Source of the DNA: Pelomonas sp. Root405
Lineage (GTDB): Bacteria; Pseudomonadota; Gammaproteobacteria; Burkholderiales; Burkholderiaceae_C
NCBI RefSeq assembly: GCF_001425165.1
Contig: NZ_LMDU01000014.1
Location: 193,056 to 257,055 of the forward strand
Length of the DNA stretch: 64,000 nucleotides
Direction: 5' to 3'
The position numbers and the translations under genes are program-made. A model generated the notes under the pieces. It saw only the letters and a program-made list of their open reading frames with translations. It was not told the origin of the DNA and did no database searches. Below are positions 56,223-64,000 of this stretch, piece by piece (the stretch's first letter is position 1; each line of letters begins with the position of its first letter).

Positions 56223-57476
56223 TCAGGTCACCTTGCTGCGGCTGGTGAACTGCGGCGCATTCCAGGAACCCGCATCGAGGATGTCGCCAAGCACCTGCAC
56301 CGCGTGCGCCACATCGGCAAAGCCGTTGTACAGCGGCGCAAAACCGAAGCGCAGCAGCTCCGGGTCGCCGGCGCGGAAGTCGCCGATGACGCCGTGGTGA
56401 ATCAGCGCCTGCATCACCGCATAGCCGTCCACGCCCTTGGGCAGCGAGAACGACACCTGCGAGCCGCGCAGCGCGGCGTCGCGCGGCGTCGCGATGACGG
56501 CGCCCGGCACGCGGGCCTCCACGCCGCCGATGAACGCCTCGGTCAGCGCCAGCGACTTGTTGCGCAGTGCCTTGATGCCGCCCAGCTTCTGCGCCGCGTC
56601 GAACACGTCCAGCGCGGTGTCCAGCCCGGTCATCGCCAGCACCGCCGGCGTGCCGCACTGGTATTGCTGGATGCCCGGCGCGGGCTGGTATTCGCTGTCG
56701 AAGTCGAAGGGGTTGGCGTGCCCCAGCCAGCCCGTCAGCGGCTGCCAGACCTGGCCCTCGTGGCGCGGGTGCATCCACACGAAGGACGGCGCACCCGGGC
56801 CGCCGTTGAGGTATTTGTAGCCACAACCGATGGCGAAATCCGCCGCGCTGCCGAGCAGGTCGATGGGCACCGCGCCGGCGCTGTGCGCCAGGTCCCACAC
56901 GGCGAGTGCGCCGGCCTGCTGGGCCCAGCGCGTCAGCAGCCCCATGTCGTGCATGCGGCCAGTGCGGTAGTTCACATGCGTCAGCATCAGCACCGCGCAG
57001 TGTTCGTCCAGCAGCGGCGGGATGTCCTCCGGCGTCTCGGCCAGGATCAGCTCGCCGCCGTGGGCGCGCACCACGCTCTGGGCGATGTAGTTGTCGGTCG
57101 GGAAGTTGCTGCGCTCACTCACCACCACCTTGCGTTTGCCCTGCTGCAGCTGCAGCGCCGCGTGCAGCACCTTGTAGAGGTTGATGGACGTTGAATCGGC
57201 CACCAGCACTTCACCCGGCCGAGCGCCCAGCCACGGCGCCAGCCGGTCGCCCAGGCGGCGCGGCAGGTCGATCCAGCCGGCGGTGTTCCAGCTTTTGATC
57301 AGGCCCTGGCCCCACTCCTGCTCGACGGCGCGCTGGATGCGCTCCGGCGTGGCGCGAGGCAGGGCGCCGAGGGAGTTGCCGTCGAGGTAGGTCACGCCGT
57401 CCGGCAGCGTGAACAGGTCGCGCAGGCTGCGCAGGGGGTCGGCGGCGTCGAGCCGCTTGGCATCGTCAAGGTTCAT
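56223..57476 (-). CDS. kynU: Kynureninase
   Basis: 417 residues from the ATG at 57476, which overlaps the kynB stop by four bases. A PLP-dependent class V enzyme: [13 protein letters not shown] at the N-terminus, SFNWT-equivalent [27 protein letters not shown] and the PLP lysine in [14 protein letters not shown]. It converts kynurenine to anthranilate and alanine. It is the middle gene of kynBUA. Confidence 0.95.
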   Translation of the reverse strand: MNLDDAKRLDAADPLRSLRDLFTLPDGVTYLDGNSLGALPRATPERIQRAVEQEWGQGLIKSWNTAGWIDLPRRLGDRLAPWLGARPGEVLVADSTSINLYKVLHAALQLQQGKRKVVVSERSNFPTDNYIAQSVVRAHGGELILAETPEDIPPLLDEHCAVLMLTHVNYRTGRMHDMGLLTRWAQQAGALAVWDLAHSAGAVPIDLLGSAADFAIGCGYKYLNGGPGAPSFVWMHPRHEGQVWQPLTGWLGHANPFDFDSEYQPAPGIQQYQCGTPAVLAMTGLDTALDVFDAAQKLGGIKALRNKSLALTEAFIGGVEARVPGAVIATPRDAALRGSQVSFSLPKGVDGYAVMQALIHHGVIGDFRAGDPELLRFGFAPLYNGFADVAHAVQVLGDILDAGSWNAPQFTSRSKVT

Positions 57477-58129
57477 TTGAGTTCCCTCAGGACGGCGCGC
57501 ACGGGCGAAGCGCAGGCGCCTTGTAGTTTCAGGGGCAGGGCGATCAGCTCGTAGTCGCCCTCGGGCACATCGTCCAGCACCAGGTTCTCCAGCACGCGCA
57601 GGTCGTGGCGACGCAGCAGCTGGTGGCTGTCGAGCACCTTGGAATCGGCGGGGTCCACGCTCGGCGTGTCGATGCCGATCAACCGCACGCCGCGCGCGGC
57701 CAGCCATTCGACAGCCTCGGGCGCATAAGCGGTGAAGGCCGGGTTCCAGGCGGTGTCGGCGCGCTCGCAGCAGCGCACCAGCACCCGCGGTGGCAGGTCG
57801 CCTTCAGCGTGCTGCAGGTGCGCGACCGTGATCAGCGGCGTCGCGCCAATTGCATGGATGACGCGGCAGCGGCCCAGGTAGGTGTCTAGCGGCACGTCGG
57901 CGATGGCCGGCGCGTCGTTGGCGTAATGCAGCGGCGCATCCGCATGCGCGCCCACGTGGGGCGACATCGTGATCGCGCTGAGGTTGACGGGGCAGCCGGG
58001 CGACAGCTGCGCCGTCCAGCGCAGGCTGTAGGGCTCGTCGCCCGGGAAGATGGGCGCGTCGGGCGCGACGGTGGGGGAGATGTCCCAGAGTCGGGGCCGG
58101 TGGATGGGTGGGGCGTTGGAACTGCTCAT
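57473..58129 (-). CDS. kynB: Kynurenine formamidase
   Basis: 218 residues. The bacterial KynB (cyclase-like) metal site HVGAHADAPLHY (HxxxHxD) is present near residue 58, with LWDISPTVAPDAPIFPGD at the N-terminus and GIDTPSVDPADSK near 155. It hydrolyses N-formylkynurenine to kynurenine and formate. It is the first gene of kynBUA. The roughly 100-bp upstream region contains GTTAATTCCAAC but no regulator gene sits nearby. Confidence 0.95.
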   Translation of the reverse strand: MSSSNAPPIHRPRLWDISPTVAPDAPIFPGDEPYSLRWTAQLSPGCPVNLSAITMSPHVGAHADAPLHYANDAPAIADVPLDTYLGRCRVIHAIGATPLITVAHLQHAEGDLPPRVLVRCCERADTAWNPAFTAYAPEAVEWLAARGVRLIGIDTPSVDPADSKVLDSHQLLRRHDLRVLENLVLDDVPEGDYELIALPLKLQGACASPVRAVLRELK

Positions 58130-58234
58130 GGCGGCGGCACCATAGCGGCAGGCCGGAGAGCGTGGTGTCGGTTAATTCCAACTGCCTGTCAACCAGCGCC
58201 CGGCTGGTAGACGGCCAGCGTGAGGCCAGAAGGC

Positions 58235-59368
58235 TCAGCGCCGGAACTTGCCCGACTGGTCAATGATGGCCAGGTCCACATAGTCCAGGCCACTGTGGTC
58301 CTTGGCGTTGTAGCCCACCTCGATGCCGCCCACGTCGAAGCGGCCCATGGCCTCCAGCGCATCGCGCAGGCTCTGGCGCGTGGGCTGCTTGCCGGCGCGC
58401 TTCAGGCCTTCCACCAGCACCTTGGCCGACACATAGCCCTCAACGACCGTCGGCGTCAGCTCCAGGCCGGCATTGCGCGCGGCCTCCAGCGCCTCCTTGA
58501 TGATGGGCTTGGCAATCGATCGCTCGTACGGGAACACCTGGCTGACGATGACGCCGTAGGCCAGCTCGCCCAGGTCCTTGATGAAGCCCGCCGACGCGTT
58601 GTTGGACAAGGTCACCAACTGCGCATTCGAGCCCGCCGCCCGTACCGCCTTCATGCCCTGCACGACCGCGGTGCCCGAGCCGACGAACAGCACCGCCTGC
58701 GGCTGCTTGGCCAGCAGCTTGGGCACGATGGGCGCGAAGTCGGGCTTGGCGCGGTCGTACTTCTCGTGTGCCACGGCCGTCTTGTTGGTCTTGGCCAGGC
58801 CCGCCAGCGCGCCGGCCACGGCGTCCTCACCGAAGCTGTCGTCCACCTGCACGATGGCGATCCGCTCCATGCCGATCAGGCTCAAGTGCTCGATGGCGCG
58901 CTCCGCCTCGCGCTGGTAAGTGGCTCGCACATTGAACAGCCATGGGTGCACCGGCTTGTGCAGCACCATCGCGCCCGTCGACGGCCCCACCAGCGGCACT
59001 TTGTGCTCGGTCAGCAGCGGCATGATGGCCTGCGTGTGCGGCGTGCCGCGGTTCAGGAACAGCGAGATGACCCCCTGGTCGATCAGCTGCTTGGCATTGG
59101 TGACGGCGATCTTGGGGTCGAACTTGTCGTCCAGCGACACCAGGTTGATCTTCTGGCCATTGACGCCACCGGCGGCATTGACGACGTCCAGGTAGAGCTT
59201 GGCGCCTCGAGTCGCCTCACCGACGCTCGCAGCCACCTGGCCGGTGTGGCCGGCGGTCTGGCCGATGTTGATTTGCGCATGTGCCGTAGTGGACGCCACG
59301 CCGGTGACCAGGGTGGTGGCCGTGGCGGCGAGCAGGAGGCGCCGGGCCACTTGCCGTAGTGAGGTCAT
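58235..59368 (-). CDS. ABC transporter substrate-binding protein (branched-chain amino acid / Peripla_BP_6 type)
   Basis: 377 residues with a signal peptide (about 1-31, ending AHA). The mature part opens INIGQTAGHTGQVAASVGEATRGAKLYLD and continues with NLVSLDDKFDPKIAVTNAKQL and PTVVEGYVSAKVLVEGLKRAG, the LivJ-like pattern. The permease and ATPase genes are absent here, so it is an orphan binding protein. Because it lies 105 bp upstream of kynB on the same strand, a role with tryptophan-related ligands is conceivable but unsupported. Confidence 0.9.
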   Translation of the reverse strand: MTSLRQVARRLLLAATATTLVTGVASTTAHAQINIGQTAGHTGQVAASVGEATRGAKLYLDVVNAAGGVNGQKINLVSLDDKFDPKIAVTNAKQLIDQGVISLFLNRGTPHTQAIMPLLTEHKVPLVGPSTGAMVLHKPVHPWLFNVRATYQREAERAIEHLSLIGMERIAIVQVDDSFGEDAVAGALAGLAKTNKTAVAHEKYDRAKPDFAPIVPKLLAKQPQAVLFVGSGTAVVQGMKAVRAAGSNAQLVTLSNNASAGFIKDLGELAYGVIVSQVFPYERSIAKPIIKEALEAARNAGLELTPTVVEGYVSAKVLVEGLKRAGKQPTRQSLRDALEAMGRFDVGGIEVGYNAKDHSGLDYVDLAIIDQSGKFRR

Positions 59369-59575
59369 GGGTTGTCTCCAAGCTGCCCCTGGGTGCGGCT
59401 GGCTCTTTGTCAGAGGCTCTGAGCGGCCTGCGCGCGGGTGTGCAATTCAAGCATGCGGGGTGTGCCGGGCGGACGACGGCAGCGTGTGGACTTCACGTAT
59501 GGCGCTGGGCGTTGCCCGCGCCAAAAGCAACGAGAGGTTTCGTCGCTATGGGGCATCTAAAAGGCGGAAGCAAAA

Positions 59576-59596
59576 GGGCAGACCTATGGCCTGCCC
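59576..59596 (-). terminator. Terminator of the 59622-60218 gene
   Basis: On the minus strand, GGGCAGGCC-ATA-GGTCTGCCC forms a 9-bp stem with one mismatch, directly followed by TTTTGC. It lies about 25 bp after the stop of the exported-protein gene. The rest of the 59369-59621 gap shows no coding signal. Confidence 0.65.
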
Positions 59597-59621
59597 CGAG
59601 GATTGCCGCAGTGAGCGGTGA

Positions 59622-60218
59622 TCAGTGCTTGCCGCCCTTGTGGGAATCAATTTCCTCGACCGAGTCAATCACGATATTCAACAGGCCGCCATTGGACGAC
59701 CCGTCCGTCTGTGCAAAGCCGTATTGGAAGCCGGGTGAGTCGAATTCTTCGACCTTGATCTTGCGGGGCAGCGCCGTACTTTTCAGCACCTTGGTGTTGC
59801 CCGGGCCGGAGCCAAGGTAGAAGCCGATGCTTCCTTCGGGAAAAGTTGTCCCATCCATCACCATCGGGTAGGCGTAGACGCTGAACGCGTCTTCCACATT
59901 GCTGCCGGCGTTGTTGAGGATATCGATGCGCACGTTTGGCGCAGTCATGACGTGCCCGTTGACTTTCATCGTCACCTCGGTGGCGAAGCCGTAGGCCGCT
60001 GTGGTGTACCCGCTGCCTTTGCCATCGCCATGGCTGGCGAGATTGGGTTCGCCGATGTCGGCGTCGTACGAGAACTGGATTGTGACTTTGGCACCGCTGG
60101 GGGCGGTTGGAGTGGCGATAGTGACGTGGCCATGGGCCACGAAGGTGCGCCATCCGGCGCTGGCTTGAGTGGACATGGCCAAGAGGGCCACGGCCAACGG
60201 GGCGAAGATCTTTCGCAT
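59622..60218 (-). CDS. Exported protein of unknown function, PEP-CTERM-substrate-like without the anchor
   Basis: 198 residues from the ATG at 60218. A signal peptide (about 1-22, AMSTQASA) is followed by a Gly/Ser/Asp-rich beta-type sequence (GEPNLASHGDGKGSGYTT, DGTTFPEGSIGFYLGSG, then GGLLNIVIDSVEEI). There are no cysteines and no lipobox. The style resembles the passenger part of PEP-CTERM exported proteins, but the PEP motif, membrane helix and Arg tail are missing. The C-terminus is DSHKGGKH. I do not recognise a family. A GGGAGAA ribosome site lies before the ATG. Single gene with its own terminator. Confidence 0.75.
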   Translation of the reverse strand: MRKIFAPLAVALLAMSTQASAGWRTFVAHGHVTIATPTAPSGAKVTIQFSYDADIGEPNLASHGDGKGSGYTTAAYGFATEVTMKVNGHVMTAPNVRIDILNNAGSNVEDAFSVYAYPMVMDGTTFPEGSIGFYLGSGPGNTKVLKSTALPRKIKVEEFDSPGFQYGFAQTDGSSNGGLLNIVIDSVEEIDSHKGGKH

Positions 60219-60386
60219 GGGTTCTCCCTGGGTTGCTGATTGCCGGCGACCTGTGTGGGTCGGCTCGGGCGGTGCGCAGTGTCCCAGTCGGTCCCGGTGC
60301 AGGTACCGCTCGACCGTGGGGTCAGGCCGACGGTAACGTGCGGTTTTGCGCAAACAAGGAGCCTCGCCTGCCGCCGCTGGCAGCTG

Positions 60387-62021
60387 CTACCTAGCGCTTT
60401 CGGTCCCCGTCCCGGTCAGCCCCTGCGCCTTCATCCACCGCACCAGCGTCGGAAAGTAGTCGGCATGGAAGCCCGTCGTCGTGGCTGCCTTATGGCCGCT
60501 GTCGAGGTCGGTCGCCCACAGGCCGTGGGCAGCGTGGTCGAGGATGGTGATCTGGTGGTCGCGGTTGCCGGCCTGGGCCAGGGCCTGGCGCAGCAGCGTC
60601 ACGCTGCGCTCCACCGGCACGAAGGCGTCGCGGTCGCCAAACACGGCCAGCATGGGAACCTTGACCCGGGCATACGACGGCATCGGGTCGAAGTACCAGA
60701 AGGTCTTGGCACGTCGGCTCGGCAGGTCCGGCAGCTTCTCGTTGAATTCCACCAGGTGGGCCCAGCGCGCGCTGGTCTTGGTGCGTGCAGCCGCTTCCAG
60801 CCACTCGCGGCCCTCGCCGGTCTCGACCCAATGCATCAGGCGGCGCTCGTAGTCGGCGGCTTCGGCCACTTCGTCGGGGCTGAGGCCCTCGTTGCGGGCG
60901 CTGGTCTCGACGCGGTAGATCTCCTGCTCGGCCGCAGTCACGGAGGGCCCGGACTGCGCGATGACGAAGGCGACGTCGCTGCTGCGTGCCGCCGCGATGG
61001 GCGCAACCCAGCCGCCCTGTGAGTGGCCCCAGACGCCGATGCGCCGGGGGTCGACGCCGGGTGTCTGCTTGAGCAGCCGCACCGCGGCGATGGCGTCGTC
61101 GGCCAGGTCGTTGAGGCCGGTGTCGCGGATGTCGCCCTTGGACTCGCCCACGCCGCGCTTGTCGTAGATGAGGGCGGCGAGGCCCTGGCTGACGAAGAAC
61201 TCGGCCTGCTGGCGGTAGGCCTCGCGCGGCGCGTTGGTGGACATGGGCGAAAGCACGACCGTGGCATGCGGGCCAGGGGTGGTTGGCAGCAGCAGGGTGC
61301 CGGCCAGGCTCAGCGCGCCGTTGGTCCAGCGCAGCGGCCGCTCGATGATGTCGACCCGCTCACCGACCAGTGGCTTGGCGCCGGTTTCGGCCCACAGCAG
61401 TCGCTCGCGCGAGCCTTGCTCGGGCAGGCGCTTCAGTGTCAGCCGCACCGGCCATGGCGATTGAAGCGATGGGCCCGCAGTGGCCACGCCGTCGCCGCGT
61501 TCGAACAGGAAGGTCCAACGGCCCGATCCGAACTCGATCAGGGTCGGCTGGGGGAAATCGGCAAAAGAGCCCACCGACACGAGCCGGCCGTCCTGGAGCC
61601 GGTAGAGCCCGGGCGTGACGGCGGGCTGCGGCGGCGACGCGACCACCTGCACCATCGACAGCCGGCAGCTGTCGGTCGCTGCGGAAAGCAGCGACCCGCC
61701 TTCGCGCTTGGCAGTGCATGAGCCACCGCCCATCGCGGCCGGCAGCGCAAAGCCGATGCGGCCATCGGCCAGCGTCGCGCCCGGCAGCGGCTGCCATTCA
61801 CCACCGGCGTTCACGCCGCCGCCGGGCATGGCATAGGCCAGCTGCGCTTTGCCGTCGGCCTGCTCGGCCCGCAGGCGCCAGAAGGCCGCGCGGCCGTCCA
61901 TCTCGATCAGGCCGGCCCATTCGCCATTGATGGGTTCGCTGGCTGCGGCGTTTGCTCCGATCAGCGGGGCAAGCAGCAGGGAGAGCAGGGCGGCGCGGGA
62001 TCGAAATCGGGAGGAGGTCAT
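60387..62021 (-). CDS. Exported alpha/beta hydrolase (acyl-peptidase/dienelactone-hydrolase-like)
   Basis: 544 residues from the ATG at 62021 (ribosome site near GGAGG absent; the ATG is preceded by GACAGCTTTTCTC). A signal peptide (about 1-27) indicates export. The N-terminal half (about 30-290) is a beta-rich region of unknown type. The C-terminal hydrolase (about 295-540) has nucleophile Ser in WGHSQGGW (about 369), the acid probably in FGDRDAFVP and the His in DHAAHGLW. GVGESKGD (about 333) is the typical loop. The substrate is unknown. It is divergent from the PAS hybrid kinase across 203 bp. Confidence 0.85.
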   Translation of the reverse strand: MTSSRFRSRAALLSLLLAPLIGANAAASEPINGEWAGLIEMDGRAAFWRLRAEQADGKAQLAYAMPGGGVNAGGEWQPLPGATLADGRIGFALPAAMGGGSCTAKREGGSLLSAATDSCRLSMVQVVASPPQPAVTPGLYRLQDGRLVSVGSFADFPQPTLIEFGSGRWTFLFERGDGVATAGPSLQSPWPVRLTLKRLPEQGSRERLLWAETGAKPLVGERVDIIERPLRWTNGALSLAGTLLLPTTPGPHATVVLSPMSTNAPREAYRQQAEFFVSQGLAALIYDKRGVGESKGDIRDTGLNDLADDAIAAVRLLKQTPGVDPRRIGVWGHSQGGWVAPIAAARSSDVAFVIAQSGPSVTAAEQEIYRVETSARNEGLSPDEVAEAADYERRLMHWVETGEGREWLEAAARTKTSARWAHLVEFNEKLPDLPSRRAKTFWYFDPMPSYARVKVPMLAVFGDRDAFVPVERSVTLLRQALAQAGNRDHQITILDHAAHGLWATDLDSGHKAATTTGFHADYFPTLVRWMKAQGLTGTGTESAR

Positions 62022-62224
62022 GAGAAAAGCTGTCGGAATGTCGAACGAAGCCGGCATCTTCCGCAGCCTGGCCGGGCCGCGCAGCGGCGTTGCGACAGAT
62101 TGCCGGATGGCCACGACGAACGGTTGCGCCCCTCCCGCGCGGCGGTCGGCTACCTGCTGATCGCACCCCGTGCTGCCCCGCAGACTCGGCTGACAATCGC
62201 CCGACGTTGACACGCCGCAGGACG

Positions 62225-64000
62225 ATGCAAGCCCCTTTGAATACGCTCACCGCGCACGACGCCGCCCCCGCTTCGCCCGCCTTCCTGGCCGGTGGCGGCG
62301 AAATGGGCGCGCTGATGCGGGCGCACGACTGGACCCATTCGCCGCTGGGCCCGCCGCAGGCCTGGCCGCAGCCGCTGCGCGCGATGGTGCGGTTGATCCT
62401 GAACACCGGCCACCCGATGTACATCTGGTGGGGCCCCGAGGGCGCCTGCCTCTACAACGACGCTTACCGTGAGTGCATCGGCCCCGAGCGCCACCCGGGG
62501 TCGCTGGGCCGGCCGGCGCGCGAGGTGTGGGACGAGATCTGGCCCATCATCGGCCCGCAGATCGAGCAGGTGCGCGAGGGCCGCGGCGCGACGTGGAACG
62601 TGAACCACCTGGTGCCGATCACGCGCCACGGCCAGCGCGAGGACGTGTACTGGACCTACAGCTACAGCCCCATCGACGACGAGGACAGCCCGAACGGCAT
62701 CGGCGGTGTGCTGGTGGTGTGCACCGAGACGACCGAGCAGGTGCTGGCCCACCAGCGCATTGCCGCCGAGCGCGACCAGCTCGGCCAGCTCTTCGAGCAG
62801 GCGCCCACCTTCATGGCGCTGCTCAGCGGCCCCCAGCACAAGTTCGAGATCGCCAACCCCAGCTACCTGAAGCTGGTGGACCGCGAGGTGGTGGGCCAAA
62901 CGCTGGCTGAGGCCATGCCCGACGCAGTGGCGCAGGGTTACGGCGGGCTGCTGGACCGCGTCTATGCGAGCGGTGAGGCCTACATCGCCACGGGCGCCAA
63001 GTTCATGTCGCAGAGCCGCCCGGGCGAGCCGGCGACCGAGCGCTTCGTCGACTTCGTCTACCAGCCGATCAAGGGCAAGGACGGGCGCGTGACGGGCATT
63101 TTCGTCGAGGGCGCCGACGTGACCGACCGTGAGCGGGCCGACGCTGCGCTGCGCGCCAACGAGGCGCGCTACCGCGAGCTGTCGCGCGCGCTGGCCGAGT
63201 CCAACCGCGCCAAGGACGAGTTCCTGGCGACGCTGGCACACGAGCTGCGAAACCCGCTGGCGGCCATCAGCAATGCGCTGGCGTTGCAACAGCACGGCCA
63301 GCACAGCGAGCACATCCTGGCGTCCAGCCGCGGCATCATCGAGCGCCAGGTGGTGCAGATGGTGCGGCTCATCGACGACCTGCTGGACCTGTCGCGCCTG
63401 ACGCGCGGCATCGTCGAGCTCAAGCGCGAGCCGCTGTCGTTGCTGGGTGTGGTGCGCCAGGCCGTGGAGGCCAGCCGCCCCGGCGTGGAACAGGCCGGTC
63501 ACCGGCTGCTGTCCACCTTGCCGGCGCAGGATTGCGTGGTGGAGGCCGACGAGACGCGGCTCATCCAGGTGCTGTCCAACCTGATCAACAACGCTGCCAA
63601 GTTCACGCCGCGAGGTGGCACGGTGGAGGTGGGCCTGAGCTGCGAAGACGGGGCAGCGGTGCTGACGGTGCGGGACGACGGCATCGGTATCCCGCCCGAG
63701 ATGCTGGACCGCGTGTTCGACATGTTCACGCAGGTGCAGCGTTCGCACGCGCATGTCGGCGGCGGGCTGGGCATCGGCCTGACCCTGGTGCGGCAACTGG
63801 TGGAGCGGCACGGCGGCAGCGTGGCGGTCCATAGCGCCGGCCCGAACCAGGGCAGCGAGTTCGTCGTGAGGCTGCCGCTGGGCGGGCAGGCGCTGGTTCT
63901 GCCTGATGCGGGCACGGCGGCGGCGGCGGTCCGGGTGGCGTCCGGCCTGCGCGTGCTGGTGGCCGACGACAACGCCGACGCGGCGGAGAGCCTGTCGCTG
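62225..64000 (+). CDS. PAS-containing hybrid histidine kinase (3' partial)
   Basis: 592 codons up to the right edge, no stop reached. Two PAS-like domains (about 40-170, opening HDWTHSPLGPPQAWPQPLR; and about 180-305) are followed by a coiled segment and HisKA, with phospho-His in LAHELRNPLAAI (about 340). HATPase_c follows with NLINNAAKF, DDGIGIP and GGLGIGLTLVRQL, ending near 555. A receiver domain then begins (GLRVLVADDNADAAES) and is cut off. No membrane helices are seen. The HELRNPLAAIxNAL type is common in Burkholderiales kinases that start with the SPLGPP motif. Signal unknown. Confidence 0.92.
   Translation, partial: MQAPLNTLTAHDAAPASPAFLAGGGEMGALMRAHDWTHSPLGPPQAWPQPLRAMVRLILNTGHPMYIWWGPEGACLYNDAYRECIGPERHPGSLGRPAREVWDEIWPIIGPQIEQVREGRGATWNVNHLVPITRHGQREDVYWTYSYSPIDDEDSPNGIGGVLVVCTETTEQVLAHQRIAAERDQLGQLFEQAPTFMALLSGPQHKFEIANPSYLKLVDREVVGQTLAEAMPDAVAQGYGGLLDRVYASGEAYIATGAKFMSQSRPGEPATERFVDFVYQPIKGKDGRVTGIFVEGADVTDRERADAALRANEARYRELSRALAESNRAKDEFLATLAHELRNPLAAISNALALQQHGQHSEHILASSRGIIERQVVQMVRLIDDLLDLSRLTRGIVELKREPLSLLGVVRQAVEASRPGVEQAGHRLLSTLPAQDCVVEADETRLIQVLSNLINNAAKFTPRGGTVEVGLSCEDGAAVLTVRDDGIGIPPEMLDRVFDMFTQVQRSHAHVGGGLGIGLTLVRQLVERHGGSVAVHSAGPNQGSEFVVRLPLGGQALVLPDAGTAAAAVRVASGLRVLVADDNADAAESLSL

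Overview
The window is a GC-rich, densely packed stretch of a betaproteobacterial chromosome. It most resembles Burkholderiales of the Roseateles/Rubrivivax/Leptothrix type. This is inferred from the EF-P arginine rhamnosylation pair (efp-earP), a kynBUA operon, a Bug-type binding protein, a DUF4936-ygfZ pair, the hupB/tRNA-Val/ppiD block, and small Lys-rich and His-rich proteins of a kind seen in that order. It looks like ordinary chromosome: no transposase, phage module, plasmid gene, rRNA or CRISPR array was seen, and codon usage looks uniform. No gap between genes exceeds 300 bases.

Layout. 1-6.2 kb: two hybrid histidine kinases with overlapping start and stop; the first enters from the left edge and carries HAMP units at an exact 276-bp period. 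6.2-9.2 kb, minus strand: a His-rich secreted protein, an M15 peptidase paired with a membrane protein, and an EAL phosphodiesterase. 9.3-14.4 kb: a photolyase/cryptochrome island, with a MerR regulator divergent from four overlapping genes (FAD oxidoreductase, DUF2256 protein, Fe-S cryptochrome/photolyase, second FAD-binding photolyase homologue). 14.4-20 kb: amiC-tsaE divergent from queG, then a chalcone-isomerase-like protein, a Bug protein, a palindrome-rich repeat and xerD. 20-33 kb: TonB-dependent receptor, MarC protein, isocitrate lyase with an AT-rich palindromic promoter region, a Cys/Gly-tailed protein, a chemoreceptor, an Fe-type alcohol dehydrogenase, and an overlapping run of S10 peptidase, HSL esterase and a thioesterase-GNAT fusion. 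33-46.6 kb: housekeeping genes ygfZ, mltG-tmk-holB-PilZ-tatD-ankyrin, efp-earP, uvrC, pgsA, hupB, tRNA-Val, ppiD, tRNA-His. 46.6-64 kb: hemerythrin, isochorismatase-type hydrolase, a 746-residue cysteine desulfurase/metallo-beta-lactamase/rhodanese fusion, an LhgO-like oxidase, an MFS transporter, an aminopeptidase P, an S51 peptidase, the kynBUA tryptophan catabolic operon, an ABC binding protein, two exported proteins, and a PAS hybrid kinase that runs off the right edge.

How the genes work together. Signal transduction is prominent (three hybrid kinases, an EAL protein, a PilZ protein, a chemoreceptor). The photolyase island looks like one light or UV response unit. kynB-kynU-kynA would convert tryptophan to anthranilate. 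The mltG-tmk-holB-pilZ-tatD run is a familiar conserved order. The most unusual single gene is the sulfur-handling triple fusion at 48033-50273. A second, window-wide pattern is a run of genes whose -10-like hexamer lies only 6-9 nt before the ATG, which suggests leaderless transcripts.
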